Below are positions 13,201-25,276 of a stretch of 64,000 nucleotides of DNA, piece after piece. The notes beneath the pieces were generated by a model. It did no database searches. It was not told the DNA's origin and saw only the letters and a program-made list of their open reading frames with translations. Position 1 is the first letter of the stretch. Each line of letters begins with the position of its first letter. The DNA comes from Lineus longissimus (Eukaryota > Nemertea > Pilidiophora > Heteronemertea > Lineidae). The translations under genes were made by a program, and so were the position numbers. The DNA is taken from the NCBI RefSeq assembly GCF_910592395.1, contig NC_088309.1, positions 27,032,599 through 27,096,598 of the forward strand. The letters run 5' to 3'.

Positions 13201-16200
13201 CGACTGACACTATATTATGATCAATCGAGTTTGATCGATTCCATTATCGAAAGAGCGCCGCCTGGACAAAGCGAGCTATAAATCTGCCATCCATCAGCCT
13301 GACTTAGCACCTTACTGATCAAATCAAGTAGAGAATCATGAATTCCCTCTCTATCAAATTTACCCCCCCCCCCCGCCCATCCCTAACAGAAGTGAAAGTC
13401 ACCAGTAACCTGGTTTGCTTCTCGCCGCGTCAATTTCGATAAGGTCCCAGCATTAAAATTGAATCAACCGCTTTATGGATTGGATTATGCAAAATATATT
13501 AGCGGGATCTGTTCAACATGCAAAATGAATACAGAAGTCACTCGGCCACCATTAGGTTGAGATTGGATCTTGGTTAATTCTATGAGAGTGTCGTCCGGAT
13601 GGTAATGAAGTACTGGCTCAGACTCTGTACAAATAACCGGAGGAGACGTGTGAAGTGTGCCGGGGCTTGATTCCTGATCAAGGACCAATATTGGCTCCGA
13701 TACCTTCTCGGTGACACACCAGAACAAGATATGTGTAGTGTCAACGACTACCATTGTGCAAATCGAATAATTGAGAAGCTATTGGCTGCGTATAAAACGT
13801 GCGGATTACCCCTTTTGCCATCATTGACAATCGGGGCCATACCATGAAACCACATTCATGCACTCGTCTCCCCCATTGCTCTTTCACAAACAGCTGTTTT
13901 TAAAAACACGACAGGAGAAATCTGGGGTCATTCTCCCATTTATAGCATAAGCATTACAAGACCCATCGAAACGAAGCTTTGAAGGGCTACATACGAAACT
14001 CTTTGCGTATTATCTTCTTTGAATTTCAGAAAAACGCTATGTGATTATTTCAGAACAGACTCGATTTTTTCATGCCAACAGGATGTTTTTGAGGTTTTGA
14101 GAACACCTGATGTCGCTTTTGTCAATCTTTCACGAGGATTTGTGGGGACACCTTCATTATGCCATCATGTTCCATGCCACTCAACTTAATATGGAATAAG
14201 GCATATGAAAATAATCTCATTAGGTCGTTGTCTCGTCTATTTAATGAGAAGTCAGTATTGTCACTGGCATGTCCTACTGTTTATCATGGTCGTACATTGT
14301 CTGAGATAGATGATGAAACATTCATGACAACCGTCAAAAGCATCTGGAACTGCATCTGCAACCGCCGACGCGCATTATAGAAATTAACATGACATACAGA
14401 TGTTCCTTTAAATTTACAAATTTCATGCAGACCCCTCGTTCCTCACACAATTTATGAAATATCCACGACCGCACTTTACAATAACGAGTAGCTTACAACG
14501 TGCTTTTCGACGAGCCAGACTTTGTAGTGACAGAGTAATGTGAGGACTGCGTCCTTTTACGACATTATCATTCAGTGATTTCAATATTTATTGTCCTTTC
14601 CATGCGTAGAACCCACTTGAAGCCAACATTTATGTTAAAACAAAGTTTGTCCCGCATCACAAGTTTTAAACGTATCATATAATAGTCAGTCTCGTGTCCA
14701 AGCATTTTTTAGATCCATGCAGTAATTGGACAACTAGCAGTTGCCGCAAATGTTTGGAATTCAATTAAAAGAGTTATTAGCAAAATCTTTGCCAGAACGT
14801 TACATAAATCATACCATTCGACAGGCTGGAAGACTTTGAGTACTAATAAGTGTTAAAATATTCAAATGTCACCGCCATCAGGCATGTTTTTGAGAAACAG
14901 AACAGGAAAAACTTCAACCCCACGCTCCTAAATGACTTCCGTGGTTTAACAAGTCATTACACAGTATTCAGCATCCGATTAGATATGCAACTCGGAGTCT
15001 GACAATATTGGAAGTCACGCGTATTGTCTATTAACTGTGGCGTCTCGTCACAATATTGCGGTAGATGCGGGCAGATCGCGGTTTCACAGAGCAAAAAAAC
15101 ACATCGTTTCTAAGGACTTGTATTAGCAGTTATTTGTGGGCAATTATAACAACATTTCCTAACCACTGTCTAAGAGGCAGGGCTGGGACAATACCGCGAG
15201 AATTAGACAACTCCCAGGCTTTCATTACCGGACGGGCCCGATATGCATGGCGAGGACTGGCACAGAAACCAAACCAGTCATATTATGATGGTATCTCCGT
15301 GTGAGACTATTAGCGCGATGAATAGCGAATGGGCTTCACCTTCATCAACGCATGTACATTGTATCCGAATTGTGTAAGAGTCAACATAAACCATTATCTG
15401 CGTTACACCCTCAGTTGAATCAATTTTAAGATATGGATATACTTGGAGTAAAGATAGCTTGGTAGACGAACATCACATTCATAATGAGTCGGGTGTTACT
15501 GATGATGTTGAGAACGGCATCCTGCACCAACAAAATAACTGGTCGTCCACTCGGATGACATTAAAGCTTAGTCCACTGCTAAGCTATCCCCTTTCATGCC
15601 TTTCACTAGCATAAACAAAACGTCTGACCCTTTCCAAAAATGAAGTCAATGTGTTCGTTCAAAATATGCTCCTTACACAACATTCGTTCCTCACCAGCGG
15701 CGACATCTCCAGCATCACCGCTGGGAACGGCCTGTGTCCTATCGCTTGTAGAAGATTGAATCAAGTGCCAGAACCGTCCATTAATTGACTTATTGCCTGA
15801 AGATCCCTGATCAGATGGTCCCCGGTGATCCTGCAACGATTTACCTCCCCGTGCGTGTCAGATGGTCGTGAAGCGTCCATAACCTAAGCTTAGCATTCCT
15901 CAGGAAGACCCGGCCGCTTGCTGATTGCAATTAGCAAAAATCAGATGCTGCTCGTCTCTCTCCTTTGTAGCGTACATCACTATCTTTGTGTGATATCGCC
16001 AGAAGTGATGGCTCATTCTCGAAATCAAATTGTTTCACTCCGGGTGTTCTATGGTTGGGCCAGAACCAGAGTGCTGCCCCGGGCGGGCTGCTTGACAAGC
16101 AACCATGGCCAATTACCCTCGCGCCCGGGAGGCCGCGCCTGTGACTGCTAGGTTATAGCCATCTCGACACCGTACTGTTTGAATTTATGACTTCCAATTA

Positions 16201-19200
16201 TTAATCCTTTGAGAGTCGATGACTTCTGTTAGCCAATGTTAAGCTACCAGTGTTAGAAGATGGTTTCAACGTAAGTTAAACGCAAGGCACATATTAGCTA
16301 GTTTAAAGCCGAGTTGCGCCAACTCCATTTTTCCATCCAGTCACTCCAGTCCGCGATCATATCACACACTGCATGATGTCGCATTAAAAGTTAGTGAAAC
16401 AAAACCTGGGATATACAAGTATTTTGTTACGATGTGTTCATATCAAGAGGAAAAGCAGTATCTGTATGACGACCTTTTAGATCTGCAGCTTTGAAGAACG
16501 ACACGGAATCGGCTGATGGACGGAGGCCCGGGTAAGTATCTCCAGAGACATCAACTCTCAGCGGCTTTCCATCGACTCACTTCGCAATGAAAGAAACAAA
16601 GACTTGAAGAATATTACGCGGAACCCTATAGACTGAGACAGCTGGGTCCCCACAAGCTTATCCTTTTTAAACGACCTAGAGATGCTGCGAATCAAAAATG
16701 CGATTACCATCTCAATCGAACTCTGATTAAATACGGCATTGGTGAAGGGATTTGGGTAAAGAAATTGTCGCATGGCAATCTTAAAGTGGCGCGGCAATGT
16801 GGATGGGGTCGGCCGCTTGGTCATGGAGTCAAGCCGATTTAGCCTCCGCGTAATACACCAGCCTAAGCGCGGCTTAGTAAGACAGTCGAGTGGTGTCTTC
16901 CCATCAATACATAAGGCAGGAATGATAGAGGCCACGGTGGATGTCTTGGGGAAGCTTCCAAGAGACGGCTAGGTTGGCACATGACGGCCCCGTCTGTAGC
17001 TTCTTTTTGACAGAGGTTCGGGTCATTTGACTTTCAGCTCAAGATGTCATTTATGATTGGCACGTTGGCTATCAACATCCACCAAGATGCATCATCTTTC
17101 AATTTGAGAAAGAAGCCTCTTCTAAATTGATATGATGATATTGGCTCGAGACTGCGCTGTTCACAAAAGTAAAGGTCGTGCTTTTCAGTTGAAAACCTTA
17201 GTGTACATACTTTTTCCTCTGTCATTTTTGGCCTAATTACTCATATTCTTAAATCTGAAAAGAATTGATTTAATCGTTGTCGTTGTCATATCGACCTTCT
17301 TTTCTATATATACCCCCACTAAAATCGCATATCCCTGCGCGGCTGATATTGCATATATCTCCGGGCTGATACTTCAGATGGTCATGCAGTTATTTCAAGA
17401 TTTATATTCGATATTGAACTTGATGCCCTGCGCTTGACGTTGGGCAGATCTTCATATACCTGCATAATTCACATCACTATTCAGACAAGCCAACCCGATG
17501 TGTTCTGCGTTCATCCCATAACCTGTAAATAGACATTATAGGACAAAGCGACAGCATGACACGCCGGTATGGACCACATTTCCGGTGAGCAGTCTGATTG
17601 TTTACCCTTGCTTCATTAATCTCAGCCTTACGGTAACATGTTCATCAAACATAAAAACTCACATGCCCATCTAAGCCATTGACCAATAACTGTTACTAGG
17701 CCTGGCATATTGCAATTACAAGATTGAAAGAAGATGGATTACTCATCAGCCTATAGTGCATGTCTGCGCGAGGCCTAGATTCGTAAAGTTGTCTCTCATA
17801 GATGACGCTACTAGCGTGATTGTTCCCTGTCTTTCGTGTGTTTTTTGTTCAGCCACCATTCCCGCCAGGACCACTTTTTGCCAAATTTGGAAGATGAAAG
17901 AAAGGTAGTAATTATATCGATGATTTCGTTATGAAGTAATAAGTTACCCGAACTATAGAACTGAACATTATATTGTCGTTGGCGTGCTGTGTCTGCCTTT
18001 ATAAGGAGTTCGTAGCTTTGCCCACTCGACGTAACCACAAACCAAGACCGATGGCTCCCCCTAGCTTATAGTTTATCCATCATAATCATCATCATCATCA
18101 TCATCATTTCACCTGAAGGCTCGATATTCACACGCTAGATCCATAAAATGCTGTTTAATTTTCTACTATCGTGACAAACCATGCCGGCCAACCAATGTTT
18201 GATGACAAACCCTGAGATGAAGTAATGAAATTTTTACATTTTTTTAACCATATCAGTAACCATTGCTTTCCTGTTTCTCGCACCTGGGCCTTTCGCACGT
18301 TGCTTCATTAAATCACACGATCTCTCAATGTATACAAATCCTTGTCCAAACAACAAATGGTTAGATTCATGATCAAATAACAATACACCACTCATTAAAG
18401 TTCGATTCAGCGATTCTGATCAATATCAACCTTGTCTCCAGTCAAAGCAATCTATCAGAGTCCTGATGTTGATAATACGTCAGAAATCCACTGGGAACAA
18501 GTCTGAGACTCCTGTTGCACTGTTAAAAATGGCTCCACCTTACGAAAGGTGGTAGATTGGTTTCGATGTAGCGGAAAAAAGATTTATCCCGATTCTAGAA
18601 TATTGACCGCTCGCGGAAAAACTACGCTCGGTCCACCTTTAGTATTTGATAAATGAGAAGTGTTTGCTGGGGCTTTTGGTGTCTTTATGATACTTCCGCT
18701 TCCCGCCAACCGCTGTAGTGGCCCTGGCGGTATTTGAACCCAATTCCCACAGAAGCCGAGCACAGTTTTCATGCGGCGGCGACTGTGGAAACGCGCTGTG
18801 GAGTCAAGACATCGTATTATAGGACAAAATCACATTCTTGCTACCCCGAAACCTTCTAACCAGCATTCATTCCGAGATTATTAGTGCTTGCCCCGCAACA
18901 CACTGACATTGAGAGACAACGATGAACATGCAGAAGAGGTTCTCATTAATTAGCGCATCTCAGGTGCAGCTACACGAGCCAATGTCATGACAAAAGCATT
19001 TTGAGATGGCTAAATACAAAATGAGTTATGAATTTGTAAGATTAATTAGTGTCGCTGATGCGTAACGGGGTTTCATTCCTTGTACTCGGCGTTGTGAATG
19101 CTGTCTTAGATGTCATTCCCTGCAAACAGTTCCCTTTAATTCCCGTGCACGTCGCCGATCACGCATAACGACATAATTATAGGTTTGCCGTAATCTAATG

Positions 19201-22200
19201 CAGGGTTGATGGTTCTGCTTGCATCAAAACGATTGGGAAGAAATCGGCGTCAAATTTCAATAACCTTACTGAACATTGACAAGATAATCATTTGATTAGA
19301 GTAATATGCAATCGGACTACGGCGGCTTACAGAGGAAATCAGCCGAACAGCGCGTGCTCACCAGAGTGTGATTGAAAAAATCGGACGGCAAATCAAATGG
19401 GTGTCGCTTGCCATGTAATTAAAAGTCGGTATAAGACATCTACTTTTAAATTCAAGTCCCTTAAATTTCAATTATATGTTTTTAAATAGTCATGCGGCAT
19501 TGTCTCCTTGTCTAACATACAGGAGAAGAGAATCTCAGGTCAGCTGATCTGATGAAAATATAGATTGGAGCAGCCGATCTGTTGTTTCATGACTGGCCAA
19601 TGGAGTGATGTCGGAAGAGGATTAGCCACCAAGGGTGTATAGGGCTGTCCCTAAGCGACAGGTGATTAATATTTACCTGTGGATAAGAATCACACTATTT
19701 CATCAAATATGCCATCAACACAACACATTCTGATTAATCAACGAATTAAGAGGGATTACGACATTGATGGCAAGACCCGGAGTCCTGTTGTCCCCTACTG
19801 ATCCCGTAGGGTTAGCAATTATCCAAATTACTTCTTGAATAAGGATGCCAAGTTGCAAAGGTGTAGTGAAGGGTAAAATGTGCCATCAAATTATTGCATC
19901 TAACCAAGATCATCTGTTACCATTGACTACCGAGTGAGTTGCAAAATTGCAACGAGTTGACGTGGCCAACATTCCAGGAACTATAGCTCTTGAAGAGAGT
20001 GCGTTGTTGCATTTTGATAAAACACCCGCCTTTTGGCACAATCGTGCGTGACATCGTTTCTCTCAACCTAAGACAAAATTGACGAGATCAGAATCACGAA
20101 ACTTGATTGGTCAACTGCCACCACGTAACCGTTCAGTTGACTGCTGAAAAGAAACCATCGGCCATGAGAAATGATAACGGACGCTGACCTGGTGGTGGTT
20201 AGGGACGGAGTTTAGCAGACGACACGCTATATGATAATGATGAGCAAAGATTGGTTTCATGTCGTAAATGATCACTACCGGTTCCTGTCATGTCTGATTC
20301 CATAAATCCTGCATCACGGAATGAAACAATCACTGAGCCTCGTTCCTATGATTTCCAAGTGCTATCTTCGTACTCATCTGTGACCCCATTAAGAGCCTGG
20401 GAGGAGGTTTTATAGCTGGCCCATCCACTCGCCGGCAGATGCTGAAAGTGACAGTAACGGATCGGTCTAATCAGAAATGAAACCAGTCGCGTTGATCGGG
20501 TATTAGGCGACAATGTTGACTGCGGTTCTTTGCCGGCGTTTCCTCCACCGCCGTCTTTGTCACCTGCGAGGATAATTTAATCAAATAGAACGATGTATGT
20601 AATAAAATCACGGAAATGAACCATCAGAACTTTAGAGACGATGAGCACATGTCACGAAATGGTGAATCAAAGAAAGTGGCAAATGCGTGTCAGGCCGACC
20701 GCTGCAGACTCAGTCAAGCAACTATGCGGGTAATAGCAACGGCCGACTTATGACGTACTGAGAGTTTCCTTCTGGGGTTTGCTCTGGTGTCGGGAATAAA
20801 ACGTATGTTGAAACAAGCAACGAGTTCGGTACGTAAAACAATGATATCCTTCTCCTAATGAATAAATTGAAAATGGCAATCTCAAGTTTCAAACCTGACA
20901 CCCTGACCTGTTACGTTTTAATCAAATCCGTGTCAAATTTACCCCGCCATTGGGATGACAACATCTTCATAATACAACCACCATGATTAAATATGTCACA
21001 TTTCAAACAATACGGCAGACGATTAATCAGATTGGTTCTGGTGTTTCTCTCTTGAGATGAAACACGTATCAAGCTTATTTACGACCAATACTCGCAATAG
21101 AAACCTCATTTCAATTTCCAGTAGCGGTATGCGATCTTGAATGATCGACTCCTGGGATTTCGCGCGGATTAATCAGTGTCTTTTCACTGCGGAAGGCTAA
21201 ATGTTAATACAGGGGTTGTGAAGCGACTAGAATATCGGAGTTTCTGTAAGTTTATTAAGGCCGAGACTTTGCGTCCACAAGAGGTATAGGATAGGCATCG
21301 AAGAGTTCCGTTTCAAGTGCATGGTTCACAATGGAATTGGGCCGTTCTTATTACCACGACATGGGGGTGAAGTGACGACCTGAAGCCCCTATTATGATAG
21401 TAAACATGGGCCAAGGCCATTGTGCTTCATTGAAGCGGAACAACTGACAGTGTATATACTGCTGGTAGTCTCTCACGTGAGTCAGCACACTGGTGACTAT
21501 GTACTGTATCGTTGAGCGTCGATGTCATTGGTAGTAAGACGTCATCGAAAAACGTGAAGCTGCTCCATTTTACGGTGGCCATCGATGTCCAACATCTCAT
21601 GAAACCTAAATGACGGAAAAGTGGCATTTTTTCTTTCCTTCTTCTAGTGGTCCCCCTTCGACTCGCTTCCCTGACAAATTAACCAAATCGCGTCTGTCCG
21701 TTTATAAATCAGAGCCGGAGGATATCACATCTATAATTCCATTAATATCAAGCCACTTAGAGACGCTGCGTTGAATTATGGACACCGTGCCTTGCGTTCA
21801 GGATGCCAAAATAACCACAAAGGGGCACAAATCACATAACAATATAAGGGACAGAAGTCACGAGGGTTTGGGAATTATTCAGTGAAGCCAAGCACGTATA
21901 CGAGATGGGAAGCTTGAAGGTTTTTCTAGGCAGGGAGTACAGTTATCTCGTGCTCTCTGTGCCAGGCGGACTCCCTCAAGTCCCGTGGACAGTTTATGTT
22001 GCCCTGGAGACACTCATCAGGACGCATCTTGTAAGCTTAATCGCGCTAATTTATTGGCCAATTGATGAATTACATATCTTGGCAAGAACTTAAAAATGTA
22101 TCCCACAAAGCTATTAGCTGCTGATAAATCAGTATGTGTCGTCTGTTTCTTTTGGGAGGTGAGATTAATGAGCCTGGCTTTCAAATCACTGCAGCTTCTA

Positions 22201-22770
22201 GATGACAATGGCCGCCAAATCTCGCGAGGCGCGATGCTCGCCTTCCTCAATAGGAGAGCTTTATCATCGCGCCATTATTACAACATTTCGCGATGAAAGA
22301 ACGGCCGGTTTACTTTATCCTACCATCTAATTTCATTAAATGTAAGTTATTGGCGTTAATCAGTGTCCCCAGGGTACAGAGAAGAGTCGAATCAAGATGG
22401 AAGCAATATTAAATGAATTCATCAGAGCACGTTACACCATAATTTGACGATGTAGGCAGGCCAGAAGGCGCATCTTGTTTCATGCGCCAATCTTTGTCGA
22501 TGCAATGTACCTGCACCACGCCCGCGGACCAAGAGACCTTAATTTGATAACCGTGACGTACGGAGTCGGCAGTTAATCTGCGAAAGTTTGAAATCACCAT
22601 TCGTAAAATCAGAGTAAATCTGTGAGTGCAGTCAAGAGTATTGAACAATACCCGAGGGGGGTAATTTAGCACGATCTACTCCGGGAGGGTGCGTTATTTA
22701 CGCATGTTGGTTGTAATCGTTTAAAAAGACCTCAATTACTACCACATTACTGATTTCCGTCTAAAAAGCG
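10231..22770. other. intergenic region, no gene supported
   Basis: No ORF here has coding character. Visible features are a C-homopolymer near 13362, an ATC microsatellite at 18078-18108, and three copies of the near-palindrome GATTAATCA at 19732, 21021 and 21167. The stretch is CpG-replete. It may contain distal regulatory DNA, but nothing in the sequence proves that. Confidence 0.6.
18078..18108. repeat. ATC trinucleotide microsatellite
   Basis: About nine ATC units in a row, with one imperfection (CATAATC) near the left end. It is not in a coding frame that I can support. Confidence 0.9.
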
Positions 22771-22776
22771 GCAATG
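22771..22776. repeat. target-site duplication, left (GCAATG)
   Basis: Six bases directly before the left terminus, repeated exactly at 25271-25276. A TA lies just inside each end, so a TA duplication is a rival reading, but the six-base match outside it would then be chance. Confidence 0.75.
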
Positions 22777-22840
22777 TACGGTGGCCCATTAGGGACATCA
22801 TGTTTTTTTTTAGATTCAAATACGATTTTTTTTTCTCGAA

Positions 22841-24207
22841 TTTTCTCCACGGAATTAAGTATTTTCTCCGCGGAAATAACATTTATCTCCACGGAAATAA
22901 ATACTTTTCTCCACGGAAATAAATACTTTTCTCCACGGAATTAAGTATTTTCTCCGCGGAAATAACATTTATCTCCACGGAAATAAATACTTTTCTCCAC
23001 GGAAATAAATACTTTTCTCCACGGAAATAAATACTTTTCTCCACGGAATTAAGTATTTTCTCCGCGGAAATAACATTTATCTCCACGGAAATAAATACTT
23101 TTCTCCACGGAATTAAGTATTTTCTCCGCGGAAATAACATTTATCTCCACGGAAATAACATTTATCTCCACGGAAATAAATACTTTTCTCCACGGAATTA
23201 AGTATTTTCTCCGCGGAAATAACATTTATCTCCACGGAAATAAATACTTTTCTCCACGGAAATAAATACTTTTCTCCACGGAAATAAATACTTTTCTCCA
23301 CGGAATTAAGTATTTTCTCCGCGGAAATAACATTTATCTCCACGGAAATAAATACTTTTCTCCACGGAATTAAGTATTTTCTCCGCGGAAATAACATTTA
23401 TCTCCACGGAAATAACATTTATCTCCACGGAAATAAATACTTTTCTCCACGGAATTAAGTATTTTCTCCGCGGAAATAACATTTATCTCCACGGAAATAA
23501 CATTTATCTCCACGGAAATAAATACTTTTCTCCACGGAATTAAGTATTTTCTCCGCGGAAATAACATTTATCTCCACGGAAATAAATACTTTTCTCCACG
23601 GAATTAAGTATTTTCTCCGCGGAAATAACATTTATCTCCACGGAAATAACATTTATCTCCACGGAAATAAATACTTTTCTCCACGGAATTAAGTATTTTC
23701 TCCGCGGAAATAACATTTATCTCCACGGAAATAACATTTATCTCCACGGAAATAAATACTTTTCTCCACGGAATTAAGTATTTTCTCCGCGGAAATAACA
23801 TTTATCTCCACGGAAATAAATACTTTTCTCCACGGAATTAAGTATTTTCTCCGCGGAAATAACATTTATCTCCACGGAAATAACATTTATCTCCACGGAA
23901 ATAAATACTTTTCTCCACGGAATTAAGTATTTTCTCCGCGGAAATAACATTTATCTCCACGGAAATAACATTTATCTCCACGGAAATAAATACTTTTCTC
24001 CACGGAATTAAGTATTTTCTCCGCGGAAATAACATTTATCTCCACGGAAATAACATTTATCTCCACGGAAATAAATACTTTTCTCCACGGAATTAAGTAT
24101 TTTCTCCGCGGAAATAACATTTATCTCCACGGAAATAAATACTTTTCTCCACGGAAATAAATACTTTTCTCCACGGAATTAAGTATTTTCTCCGCGGAAA
24201 TAAATAA
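22841..24207. repeat. left-arm minisatellite of 21/22-bp monomers with higher-order pattern
   Basis: About 64 tandem monomers built on CTCCACGGAAATAA or CTCCGCGGAAATAA. Four variants occur: A (ends AATACTTTT, 22 bp), B (CTCCACGGAATTAAG core, 21 bp), C (CTCCGCGG core, 21 bp) and D (like C but CCACGG, 21 bp). They form blocks B-C-A (64 bp) and B-C-D-A (85 bp). Two long blocks and one short block make a 234-bp higher-order unit that recurs around 23370, 23604 and 23838. The short open frames through this block, on either strand, are by-products of the repeat and not genes. Confidence 0.93.
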
Positions 24208-24554
24208 TTGATTCCGCTGATATGATTGGTCCTGCATTTTAGAGGACGAGGTCAAGGTGAAACTATTAACCCTTAAACCCCAACCTTGCGGTAGGCTCGG
24301 GAACCAAGCTGTACAGGCGCTGCCCGCTGGAACACGAGGCCGCTTGTCAATCCCGTTTGACATTGTCAGATCTGACTATACGTGTATAGTGTTGGCATGA
24401 AGACTGTGGAAGATGTAAGTAACACGATGATTGTCAGATTTGATACGTTTTGAATCATAAAAATGCAGTTGGTAGCATCTTTGTAGAGTGGCCTAGTATC
24501 AGTGAAGAAAACGGTACGTGGAGACCCACTGCCGATGTTATGTATAGCTAGCTA
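24208..24554. repeat. inner left arm of the foldback element
   Basis: A 347-bp unique segment that is the reverse complement of 24565-24905 apart from the 6-bp TATCAG difference. It has no gene: the short frames reading inward from each arm are the same shadow seen twice because of the palindrome. Confidence 0.88.
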
Positions 24555-24564
24555 CTGCGCGCGA

Positions 24565-24905
24565 TAGCTAGCTATACATAACATCGGCAGTGGGTCTCCA
24601 CGTACCGTTTTCTTCACTAGGCCACTCTACAAAGATGCTACCAACTGCATTTTTATGATTCAAAACGTATCAAATCTGACAATCATCGTGTTACTTACAT
24701 CTTCCACAGTCTTCATGCCAACACTATACACGTATAGTCAGATCTGACAATGTCAAACGGGATTGACAAGCGGCCTCGTGTTCCAGCGGGCAGCGCCTGT
24801 ACAGCTTGGTTCCCGAGCCTACCGCAAGGTTGGGGTTTAAGGGTTAATAGTTTCACCTTGACCTCGTCCTCTAAAATGCAGGACCAATCATATCAGCGGA
24901 ATCAA
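24565..24905. repeat. inner right arm of the foldback element
   Basis: A 341-bp reverse complement of the left inner arm. Together the arms could extrude a hairpin of more than 340 bp with a 10-bp loop. Confidence 0.88.
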
Positions 24906-25206
24906 TTATTTATTTCCGCGGAGAAAATACTTAATTCCGTGGAGAAAAGTATTTATTTCCGTGGAGATAAATGTTATTTCCGCGGAGAAAATACTTAATT
25001 CCGTGGAGAAAAGTATTTATTTCCGTGGAGAAAAGTATTTATTTCCGTGGAGAAAAGTATTTATTTCCGTGGAGATAAATGTTATTTCCGCGGAGAAAAT
25101 ACTTAATTCCGTGGAGAAAAGTATTTATTTCCGTGGAGAAAAGTATTTATTTCCGTGGAGATAAATGTTATTTCCGCGGAGAAAATACTTAATTCCGTGG
25201 AGAAAA
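24906..25206. repeat. right-arm minisatellite, contracted
   Basis: About 14 monomers of the same 21/22-bp family in inverted orientation (TTCCGTGGAGAAAAGTATT and TTCCGCGGAGAAAATACTT forms). It is roughly a fifth of the length of the left-arm array, so the copy numbers have changed independently in the two arms. Confidence 0.92.
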
Positions 25207-25270
25207 TTCGAGAAAAAAAAATCGTATTTGAATCTAAAAAAAAACATGATGTCCCTAATGGGCCACCGTA

Positions 25271-25276
25271 GCAATG
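25271..25276. repeat. target-site duplication, right (GCAATG)
   Basis: Exact copy of 22771-22776 directly after the right terminus of the foldback element. Confidence 0.75.

Larger units (their letters stand above)
22777..25270. mobile_element. foldback transposon with minisatellite arms
   Basis: This 2494-bp element is one large inverted repeat around a 10-bp spacer (24555-24564, CTGCGCGCGA). Each arm has an outer 64-bp segment starting TACGGTGGCCCATTAGGGAC, a block of 21/22-bp tandem repeats, and a unique inner segment of about 340 bp. The inner segments read as reverse complements except for 6 extra bases (TATCAG, 24497-24502) on the left. A perfect 6-bp repeat, GCAATG, flanks the element. 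No transposase is encoded, so it is nonautonomous. The design matches foldback elements such as sea urchin TU or Drosophila FB, but the 6-bp duplication differs from the 8 to 9 bp I recall for those. Near-identity of the arms suggests recent insertion or arm-to-arm conversion. Confidence 0.88.

Noticed and set aside
18584-18772. Frame with NWVQIPPGPL and a B-box-like GGTTCAAATACC
   Set aside because: No A-box or cloverleaf can be built around the B-box-like word, and the peptide resembles common spurious translations.
21571-21590. Further end of the TACGGTGGC transposon family
   Set aside because: TACGGTGGCC occurs, but no matching inverted end or duplicated hexamer is visible nearby.
22883-24363. 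Series of 65-94 codon minus-strand frames with repeated PRRKYLIPWRKVFISVE-like peptides
   Set aside because: They are produced by the 21/22-bp minisatellite of the foldback element, repeat with its period, and appear mirrored on the plus strand of the other arm.
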